From positions 1 to 10,468 of the forward strand of contig DGIP01000297.1 in assembly GCA_002386405.1 (NCBI GenBank): 10,468 nt of DNA, in the 5' to 3' direction. The DNA comes from Stenotrophomonas maltophilia (GTDB lineage Bacteria > Pseudomonadota > Gammaproteobacteria > Xanthomonadales > Xanthomonadaceae). The position numbers and the translations under genes were made by a program. Shown piece by piece: positions 5,117-10,468 of the stretch; position 1 is the stretch's first letter, and each line of letters starts with the position of its first letter. The notes under the pieces are model-generated. The model had not been told where the DNA came from and did not search any database. It saw only the letters and a list, made by a program, of their open reading frames with translations.

Positions 5117-8100
5117 TCAACCCGGGGTGAGCGTGGTCAGCAGTGCCTTGGCCGCGTTGAAGCGGTCTTCGGGCAACGGCAGCGGCACCTTGATGCGCAG
5201 CTTGTCCGGCCCATCCATGGTGTAGAGCTTGGGCTGCTTCTGGATCATCTGGATGACCGCCATCGGGTCGATGGAGGGCTTGGCCTCGAACACGATGCGG
5301 CCGCCGTTCTCGCCCAATTCCAGCTTGCGGATGCCCAGCGCGTTGCACTGCAGCTTCAGCTCCGCCACCGCGAACAGATGCTTGGCCGCATCGGGCAGCA
5401 ACCCGAAGCGGTCGATCATTTCCACCTGCAGTTCGCGCAGCTCGGCACTGTCGCGCGCGCTGCTGATGCGCTTGTACAGGGTCAGGCGGGTGTGCACATC
5501 CGGCAGGTAGTCGTCCGGGATCAGTGCCGGCACATGCAGCTCGACTTCGGCACCGCGCACTTCCTCGCCCGAATCCAGGTCGGGCAGCTTGCCCAGCCGG
5601 ATGCTGCGCACGGCGCGCTCAAGCAGTTCGGTGTACAGGCTGAAGCCCACTTCGGCCATCTGCCCGCTCTGGTCTTCGCCCAGCAGTTCACCGGCGCCAC
5701 GGATCTCCAGATCGTGGGTGGCCAGGGTGAAGCCGGCGCCGAGTTCGTCCATGGAGGCGATGGCTTCCAGGCGCTTCTCCGCATCGGGGGTCATCGAGCG
5801 CTTGTCCGGCACCACCAGGTACGCATACGCGCGGTGGTGCGAACGGCCGACGCGGCCACGCAGCTGGTGCAGCTGGGCCAGGCCGAAGCGGTCGGCGCGG
5901 TTGATGATGATGGTGTTGGCGTTGGGGATGTCGATGCCCGATTCGATGATCGTGGTCGACAGCAGCACGTTGTAGCGCTGCTTCTGGAAATCCAGCATCA
6001 CCCGTTCCAGCTCGCGTTCGGGCATCTGCCCGTGGGCGATGCCGATGCGGGCTTCCGGTACCAGCTCGGCCAGGTCGCGCTGCATGCGGCCGATGCTTTC
6101 CACGTCGTTATGCAGGAAATACAGCTGGCCACCGCGCGCCAGTTCGCGCTGGAACGCTTCGCGCAGCAGCGCGTTGTCCCAGGCGGTGATGAAGGTCTGC
6201 ACCGCCAGCCGGTTCGGTGGCGGGGTGGCGATGATCGACAGGTCGCGCAGGCCGGCCATGGCCATGTTGAGCGTGCGCGGAATCGGCGTGGCGGTCAGGG
6301 TCAGCAGGTGCACGTTGGCACGCATTGCCTTCAACGCTTCCTTCTGGCGTACGCCGAAGCGCTGCTCCTCATCCACCACCACCAGGCCCAGGTCCTTGAA
6401 CTTCACGTCCGGCTGCAGCAGGCGGTGGGTGCCGATGATGACGTCGATGGTGCCGGCCGCCACCTTCTCCAGCTCGGCCTTGATCTCCTTGGTGCTCTTG
6501 AAGCGCGACAGCACTTCCACCTTGAGCGGCCAATCGGCGAAGCGGTCGCGGAAGTTGCGGTAGTGCTGTTCGGCCAGCAGCGTGGTCGGCACCAGCACGG
6601 CGACCTGCTTGCCGGCGCTGGCGGCGGCGAACGCGGCGCGCACGGCCACTTCGGTCTTGCCGAAGCCGACGTCGCCGCAGACCACGCGGTCCATCGGCTG
6701 GCTGCTGGCCAGGTCGCGCAGGGTGGCGTCGATGGCGGCGAGCTGGTCGGCGGTTTCCTCGAACGGGAAGCCGGCCGCGAACGGCTCGTACATCGCCCGG
6801 TCCACGTGCAGCGCCAGGCCGGCGCGCGCGCGGCGGCGGGCCTGGATTTCCAGCAGTTCGGCGGCCACGTCGCGGACCTTCTCGGCGGCGCGGCGCTTGG
6901 CCTTGCTCCACTGTTCGCCACCGAGCGAATGCAGCGGCGCGGTTTCCGGCGAGGCGCCGGAGTAGCGGCTGATCAGGTGCAGCTGGGCCACCGGCACGTA
7001 CAGCCGGTCGCCCTTGGCGTATTCGATTTCCAGGAACTCGCCGGGCATGCCGCCCGCATCGAGCACGATCAGGCCACGGTAGCGGCCCACGCCGTGGTCT
7101 TCATGAACGATGGGCGCGCCTTCGGTGAGCTCGCCCAGGTCGCGGATGATCGCTTCCGGTTCGCGACCGACGCGGCGGCTGCGCCGGGTGGTGCCGGCGC
7201 GCTCGGGGAACAGCTGGCGCTCGGTCAGCACCGCCAGCGGCGGTGCGTCCAGCGCGAAGCCGTCTTCCAGCGGCGCCACGGTGATGGCAAACCGCTGGTT
7301 CGCATCGGCCAGGAAGGTCGGCAGGTCGGCTACCACCGGCGGTTTCAGTTCCGCCGACAGCAGCACTTCCAGCAACGCCTCGCGGCGGCCCGGTGAATCG
7401 GCGGCGATCAGCACCCGGCCGGGGTAGTGGCCCAGGAACGACTTCAGTGCTTCACCGGCCGGGGCATCGCGCGCGGCCACCGGCAGCGGCGGCAGCGGCT
7501 GGTCGCCCAGCGGTTTGGCTTCGTCGATGCGCGGGTGGTCGGCGCTCCAGACCTCGATGCGCGGCAGCGTGTTCAAGCGCGCGCTGAAGGCCTCGGGGCT
7601 GAGGTACAGCTCGGTGGGCGCCAGCAGCGGGCGCTCCACGTCATGCCGGCGCTGTTCGAATCGGTTCTGGGTCTGGGCCCAGAACGATGCGGCCGCTTCG
7701 CCCACGCCGGGCGCGATCACCGGCAGCGCATTGGGCTGCAGGTAGTCGAACAGCGTGGCGGTCTCGTCGAAGAACAGCGGCAGGTAGTACTCCACGCCGG
7801 CCGGTGCCAGCCCGGACTTGAGATCCTGGTACAGCGCGCTGCGCCGGGTATCCACGTCGAAACGCTCGCGCAGGGTGGCCAGCACCCGCGATACGCTCAG
7901 TTCGTCCAGCGGTACTTCGCGGCCGGGCAGCATCCGCACCGCATCGACCTTGTCCAGCGAACGCTGGCTTTCCGGGTCGAACGCGCGGATCGAATCGATG
8001 TCTTCGTCCAGCAGCTCGATCCGCAGCGGCGCCTCGGCACCCATCGGGAACACATCGAGCAGGCCGCCGCGCACGGCGAAATCGCCCGGGTCCATCACCT

Positions 8101-8584
8101 GCGGCACGTTGCGGTAGGCGGCGGCCTCAAGGCGGCGCTTCTCCGCATCAAGGTCCAGGCGCTGGCCGACCTTCAGGTCGAAGCTGCCGCCAATGATGTA
8201 CTTGAGCGGCGCCAGCTGCTGCAGCAGGGTCTGCACCGGCACCACCACGATGCCACGGCGCAGCGTGGGCAGCTGGTGCAAGGCGGCCAGACGCTGCGAA
8301 ATGATGTCCGGGTGCGGGCTGAAGGCGTCGTAGGGCAGCGTTTCCCAGTCCGGGAAGGCCACCACCGGCAGGTCCGATGCGCTGCCCAGCAGGGTGCGCA
8401 GGTCGGACTCGATCTGGTTGGCACCATGGTTGTCGCGCGCGATGACCAGCAACGGTCCGTCATGGGTTTCCGCAGCGCGGGCGATGTACCACGCCAGCGC
8501 CGTGGGCGATGCGGGAGCGCGCCACCAGGCGCGGAGTTGCCCGGAACGGGGCAGCGGCGGTGCGGGATATGAGGTGCGTGACAT
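5117..8584 (-). CDS. mfd: Transcription-repair coupling factor Mfd
   Basis: An ATP-dependent DNA translocase that binds RNA polymerase stalled at DNA damage, removes it, and recruits UvrA for nucleotide excision repair. The 1155 aa match the usual full length. Domain order: UvrB-like N-terminal module (about 1-340), linker, RNA-polymerase interaction domain opening at EDHGVGRYRGL (Glu495), then the RecG-like SF2 motor. Motor motifs: Walker A GDVGFGKT at 637-644 (Lys643), DEEQ at 738-741 followed by RFG, motif III TLTATPIPRTL, and motif VI RGRVGRS at 909-915. The C-terminal UvrA-masking domain closes the protein (about 1000-1155). The start is ATG 8584 (MSRTSYPAPPLP). No Shine-Dalgarno is seen, but a -10-like TAAAAT ends 9 nt before it, suggesting a very short or absent leader. 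No frameshift or missing motif was found. Confidence 0.98.
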   Translation of the reverse strand: MSRTSYPAPPLPRSGQLRAWWRAPASPTALAWYIARAAETHDGPLLVIARDNHGANQIESDLRTLLGSASDLPVVAFPDWETLPYDAFSPHPDIISQRLAALHQLPTLRRGIVVVPVQTLLQQLAPLKYIIGGSFDLKVGQRLDLDAEKRRLEAAAYRNVPQVMDPGDFAVRGGLLDVFPMGAEAPLRIELLDEDIDSIRAFDPESQRSLDKVDAVRMLPGREVPLDELSVSRVLATLRERFDVDTRRSALYQDLKSGLAPAGVEYYLPLFFDETATLFDYLQPNALPVIAPGVGEAAASFWAQTQNRFEQRRHDVERPLLAPTELYLSPEAFSARLNTLPRIEVWSADHPRIDEAKPLGDQPLPPLPVAARDAPAGEALKSFLGHYPGRVLIAADSPGRREALLEVLLSAELKPPVVADLPTFLADANQRFAITVAPLEDGFALDAPPLAVLTERQLFPERAGTTRRSRRVGREPEAIIRDLGELTEGAPIVHEDHGVGRYRGLIVLDAGGMPGEFLEIEYAKGDRLYVPVAQLHLISRYSGASPETAPLHSLGGEQWSKAKRRAAEKVRDVAAELLEIQARRRARAGLALHVDRAMYEPFAAGFPFEETADQLAAIDATLRDLASSQPMDRVVCGDVGFGKTEVAVRAAFAAASAGKQVAVLVPTTLLAEQHYRNFRDRFADWPLKVEVLSRFKSTKEIKAELEKVAAGTIDVIIGTHRLLQPDVKFKDLGLVVVDEEQRFGVRQKEALKAMRANVHLLTLTATPIPRTLNMAMAGLRDLSIIATPPPNRLAVQTFITAWDNALLREAFQRELARGGQLYFLHNDVESIGRMQRDLAELVPEARIGIAHGQMPERELERVMLDFQKQRYNVLLSTTIIESGIDIPNANTIIINRADRFGLAQLHQLRGRVGRSHHRAYAYLVVPDKRSMTPDAEKRLEAIASMDELGAGFTLATHDLEIRGAGELLGEDQSGQMAEVGFSLYTELLERAVRSIRLGKLPDLDSGEEVRGAEVELHVPALIPDDYLPDVHTRLTLYKRISSARDSAELRELQVEMIDRFGLLPDAAKHLFAVAELKLQCNALGIRKLELGENGGRIVFEAKPSIDPMAVIQMIQKQPKLYTMDGPDKLRIKVPLPLPEDRFNAAKALLTTLTPG

Positions 8585-8586
8585 GA

Positions 8587-8608
8587 GCGGTCGATTTTAG
8601 CAGACCGC
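8587..8608 (-). promoter_or_regulatory. mfd -10 element embedded in a palindrome (candidate operator)
   Basis: On the minus strand TAAAAT (8599 down to 8594), preceded by GC, matches five of six bases of the sigma-70 -10 box and ends 9 nt before the mfd ATG. It lies in the 10-bp centre of a perfect inverted repeat, GCGGTC (8587-8592) / GACCGC (8603-8608). The -35 region is not convincing. The whole arrangement fits in the 38-bp gap after the GNAT gene. A regulator binding the half-sites would cover the -10. The palindrome could also be chance. Confidence 0.45.
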
Positions 8609-8622
8609 CACGTGATGACCCC

Positions 8623-9174
8623 TTATTGGCCCGGATCGAGTTCCAGCACCATGCGCACCAGGCCGGGCGTGCCCTGCGGATGCGGGATGGCCTTGAAGCC
8701 CAGCGATGCGGCCAGCTGCTTCATGGGTTCGTTCGCTTCCAGCACGTCGCCGTACAAGTGATCGAGGTACTTGCCGCGCCCCCACTTGACCAGCTTGCGC
8801 ATCAGCTGCCGGCCGAGGCCCTGGCCGATGAGGAACCGGCTGATCAGGATGGCGTACTCCGCATCCTTCGTGCCCGGGATGATCGAGGCGCGCGCCAGTG
8901 CACCGACCACCGCGTCACCTGCAGGCAGGTTCTCCGCCGCGACCAGCGTGATCTCGGTCTTGGCGTTGGGATGGGTCAGCCGCTGCATCGCTTCGTCCGA
9001 CAGCTCCTTGACCGATTGCGTCAGGCGGTCGCGGACTTCCTCCGGCCCGAACAGGCTGAAGGCTTCCTTCAACGGCGGACCGTCTTCCGGACGAATCGGG
9101 CGGATCAGCAGCTCATGGCCGCTGGGCGCTTTGAAAACTTCGTGCCAGGGCGGCATGCGGTTACGGGTAGCCAT
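8623..9174 (-). CDS. Single-domain GNAT family N-acetyltransferase
   Basis: Expected to transfer acetyl from acetyl-CoA to an amine; the substrate is unknown. At 183 aa it is one GNAT domain. The entry strand is LLIRPIRPED with FSLFGPEEVRDRL after it, which resembles the C-terminal acetyltransferase domain of the protein acetyltransferase Pat/YfiQ. The acetyl-CoA pyrophosphate loop is IGQGLGRQLM (117-125, Q/R-x-x-G-x-G/A pattern), and the late motif VLEANEPMKQLAASLGF is typical of the fold. I place the start at ATG 9174 because AAGGA (minus strand 9188 to 9184) sits 9 nt upstream. An in-frame ATG at 9210 lacks a suitable ribosome site and adds only 12 polar residues. It lies 94 bp after rlmJ and 38 bp before mfd. 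The GNAT call is firm; a role in protein acetylation is a guess. Confidence 0.85.
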   Translation of the reverse strand: MATRNRMPPWHEVFKAPSGHELLIRPIRPEDGPPLKEAFSLFGPEEVRDRLTQSVKELSDEAMQRLTHPNAKTEITLVAAENLPAGDAVVGALARASIIPGTKDAEYAILISRFLIGQGLGRQLMRKLVKWGRGKYLDHLYGDVLEANEPMKQLAASLGFKAIPHPQGTPGLVRMVLELDPGQ

Positions 9175-9183
9175 ACCGGTGAT

Positions 9184-9188
9184 TCCTT
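9184..9188 (-). promoter_or_regulatory. Ribosome binding site deciding the GNAT gene start
   Basis: Minus-strand AAGGA lies 9 nt before ATG 9174. It falls inside the sequence that would be coding if the upstream ATG at 9210 were used, and so argues for the shorter protein. Confidence 0.6.
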
Positions 9189-9268
9189 GGTGGTCTTCGG
9201 ATTCTCGCATCCCCGGGGGCGCGTTCCGTGAACGAAACGCTCACGCCGTTCAGCCGGCGGTCGTGGCG

Positions 9269-10126
9269 TTACTCGGCCTGCTTGAGCCACTGCAGGCGGG
9301 TACTGGCACCGGCTTCGCCCAGGTACTGCTTCAGCGCGGGCATGGCCGGAGCCAGCACCTGGTCGAACTGCCAGGGCGGGTTGAGCAACAGCATGCCACT
9401 GCCATTGAGCCGAAGGGGAGAGTCATCGGGCCGAACCAGTAGTTCTACTGTAAGCACCGACTTCACCGGCAGGGCACAGGCCTTGCGCAGGAAGTGCAGG
9501 ATGGTGCGGCGCTGCTTGATCGGGAACCAGATGGCGAAGCTGGCCTGCGGCCAGCGCGCCAGGATCTCGCTCACCGAGGCGAGGATGCGCTGGTACTCGG
9601 CATCCTGGCCCTCGTAGGGCGGGTCGATCAGGACCAGGCCACGGCCGATCTTCACGCCGTTTGCCTTGGGCGGCAGCAGCGCCTTGTTCTGGGCGTAGCC
9701 GTCGGCGTGCAGTACCGCCACCCGGCTGTCATGGGCGAAGAGCGCCTTGAGCGAGGCCGCTTCGGCATCCTGCAGCTCGCACACGGCCATGCGGTCCTGC
9801 TCGCGCAGGGTCTGCGCGCTGAGCAGCGGCGAGCCGGGGTAGCTGATCATCGCGCCGACCGGGTTGTCGGCCTGCACCGCCTTGAGGTAACGCTCGACCA
9901 CGGCCGGCAGCTTGGGCTGGGCCATCAGCCGCATCACCCCTTCCTCGGCCTCCAGGGTCTTGCGGCTTTCCTCGCTGGCCAGCAGGTAGCGGCCGGCGCC
10001 GCCGTGGGTGTCCAGCACGAAGAACGGGCTGTCCTTGCGCTTGAAGGTGTCGAGCAGGGCAAGCTGGACGATGTGCTTGAGCACATCGGCGTGGTTGCCG
10101 GCATGGAAGGCGTGGCGGTAATTCAT
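9269..10126 (-). CDS. rlmJ: 23S rRNA (adenine(2030)-N(6))-methyltransferase RlmJ
   Basis: Methylates N6 of A2030 in 23S rRNA during ribosome assembly, using S-adenosylmethionine. The 285 aa are close to the E. coli protein. The N-terminus MNYRHAFHAGNHADVLKH is the diagnostic RlmJ start. The SAM-binding loop LDTHGGAGRYLL is at 38-49. The catalytic motif DPPY is at 168-171 (LIDPPYEG), as in N6-adenine methyltransferases. FAIWFPIK and LLLNPPW follow in the expected order. The start is ATG 10126, although the frame stays open further upstream. The longer version would enter the divergent creB gene, and the family begins at MNYRH. There is no Shine-Dalgarno. A -10-like TACACT ends 6 nt before the ATG, so the mRNA is probably leaderless. 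No clear terminator follows, so read-through into the GNAT gene is possible. Confidence 0.96.
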   Translation of the reverse strand: MNYRHAFHAGNHADVLKHIVQLALLDTFKRKDSPFFVLDTHGGAGRYLLASEESRKTLEAEEGVMRLMAQPKLPAVVERYLKAVQADNPVGAMISYPGSPLLSAQTLREQDRMAVCELQDAEAASLKALFAHDSRVAVLHADGYAQNKALLPPKANGVKIGRGLVLIDPPYEGQDAEYQRILASVSEILARWPQASFAIWFPIKQRRTILHFLRKACALPVKSVLTVELLVRPDDSPLRLNGSGMLLLNPPWQFDQVLAPAMPALKQYLGEAGASTRLQWLKQAE

Positions 10127-10132
10127 CGGCGC

Positions 10133-10138
10133 AGTGTA
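10133..10138 (-). promoter_or_regulatory. Putative -10 element of rlmJ (leaderless)
   Basis: Minus-strand TACACT, with six bases between it and the rlmJ ATG, would place the transcription start at or very near the A of the start codon. No purine-rich ribosome site exists in those six bases. The -35 region, which would lie under the start of the divergent creB gene, is not recognisable. Confidence 0.5.
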
Positions 10139-10159
10139 CGGGGCGGCGGCCCCAGCGGC

Positions 10160-10165
10160 TATGCT
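10160..10165 (+). promoter_or_regulatory. Putative -10 element of creB (leaderless)
   Basis: GC-TATGCT, with six bases between it and the creB ATG (10172), mirrors the arrangement on the rlmJ side. Transcription would again begin at or near the start codon, and no Shine-Dalgarno is present. The -35 region would overlap the rlmJ -10, so the two promoters may compete. Confidence 0.45.
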
Positions 10166-10171
10166 GCGCGC

Positions 10172-10468
10172 ATGAACCGCCCCCTGCACAACGTCCTGGT
10201 CGTCGAAGACGAAGCCGCCATCGCCGATACCGTGCTCTACGCGCTGCGCAGCGAGGGCTACGGGGCCCGCCACTGCCTGCTGGGCGGGCAGGCGCTGCAG
10301 CTGCTGCGCCAGGAGCCGGTGGACGTGGTGGTGCTGGACGTGGGCCTGCCGGACATGAGCGGCTTCGAGGTGTGCCGCACGCTGCGCACCTTCAGCGACG
10401 TGCCGGTGATCTTCCTGACCGCCCGCAATGACGAGTTCGACCGGGTGCTGGGCCTGGAACTGGGCGCG
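10172..10468 (+). CDS. creB: CreB-type two-component response regulator, 3'-truncated by window edge
   Basis: The receiver domain of the response regulator partnered with sensor kinase CreC, which in enterobacteria and Stenotrophomonas controls genes for metabolism, envelope and antimicrobial tolerance. Ninety-nine codons are visible, all in one open frame to the last base. Residues: acidic pocket VEDE (Glu12, Asp13), phospho-acceptor Asp56 in VVVLDVGLPDMSGFEVCR, switch Thr83 in FLTARNDEFDR, then GLELGA. DVGLPD-SGFE-CR and the phrase IADT near residue 17 are closer to CreB than to OmpR or PhoB. The DNA-binding domain and any creC lie beyond the window. The start is ATG 10172, 45 bp from the divergent rlmJ start. 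Confidence 0.85.
   Translation, partial: MNRPLHNVLVVEDEAAIADTVLYALRSEGYGARHCLLGGQALQLLRQEPVDVVVLDVGLPDMSGFEVCRTLRTFSDVPVIFLTARNDEFDRVLGLELGA

Noticed and set aside
5055..5348. Upstream extension of the HD-GYP frame into mfd
   Set aside because: The extra residues derive from an alternative frame of the mfd C-terminus and a GC hairpin, and resemble no sensory domain.
5111..7396. Very long open frame (761 codons) on the plus strand opposite mfd
   Set aside because: It is antisense to the unmistakable Mfd coding sequence, has no recognisable domain, is rich in Gln/His/Val/Arg as expected from the complement of GC3-biased codons, and lacks a ribosome site.
7427..8572. Long plus-strand open frame (381 codons) opposite the N-terminal half of mfd
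   Set aside because: Same artefact of high GC at third positions; no motif or start signal.
9175..9210. Twelve-residue N-terminal extension of the GNAT protein from ATG 9210
   Set aside because: The AAGGA ribosome site lies inside this stretch and serves ATG 9174; no proper ribosome site precedes 9210.
10127..10273. N-terminal extension of RlmJ into the creB gene
   Set aside because: The family starts at MNYRH, the extension is antisense to the conserved CreB receiver sequence, and a promoter-like element precedes the shorter start.

Overview
The window reads as chromosomal DNA of a GC-rich gammaproteobacterium of the Xanthomonas/Stenotrophomonas family, most likely Stenotrophomonas. This rests on the very high GC at third codon positions, housekeeping proteins of clear gammaproteobacterial type (GpmA, Mfd, RlmJ, CreB), and two GTAG-headed REP-type hairpins of the kind known from Stenotrophomonas maltophilia. 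The genus call is an inference.

Layout. At 1-927 (+) is the 3' part of a cation diffusion facilitator (metal efflux) gene. A 57-bp gap with a good -10 element leads to gpmA (985-1734, +), the cofactor-dependent phosphoglycerate mutase. Bases 1735-2311 hold no convincing gene. They are packed with inverted repeats: three 8-mer tandem copies, two GTAG REP hairpins, two oppositely oriented copies of a large palindromic element (1844-1941 and 2052-2164), and two smaller hairpins. Next is a lipoprotein M13 (PepO/neprilysin-type) zinc metallopeptidase (2312-4408, +), closed by a strong intrinsic terminator that also serves the convergent gene on the other side.

From 4473 to 10126 all genes are on the minus strand. 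In transcription order they are rlmJ (23S rRNA A2030 methyltransferase), a single-domain GNAT acetyltransferase, mfd (transcription-repair coupling factor) and a small stand-alone HD-GYP domain protein, probably a c-di-GMP phosphodiesterase. The gaps are 94, 38 and 62 bp, so partial co-transcription is plausible, although mfd has its own promoter-like -10 inside a palindrome. At the right edge creB (10172 onward, +, cut by the window end) diverges from rlmJ across 45 bp. Both genes have a -10-like hexamer exactly 6 nt before the start codon and no Shine-Dalgarno, so both are probably leaderless.

The genes are ordinary core genes. The least explained part is the 577-bp hairpin island between gpmA and the M13 peptidase gene. 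Its two palindromic elements share a 62-bp core (53 of 62 identical, inverted relative to each other). Within the inner stem the two copies differ by two compensatory base-pair swaps, and they carry unrelated outer arms that are nevertheless self-complementary within each copy. That suggests a structured repeat family in which folding, not sequence, is conserved.
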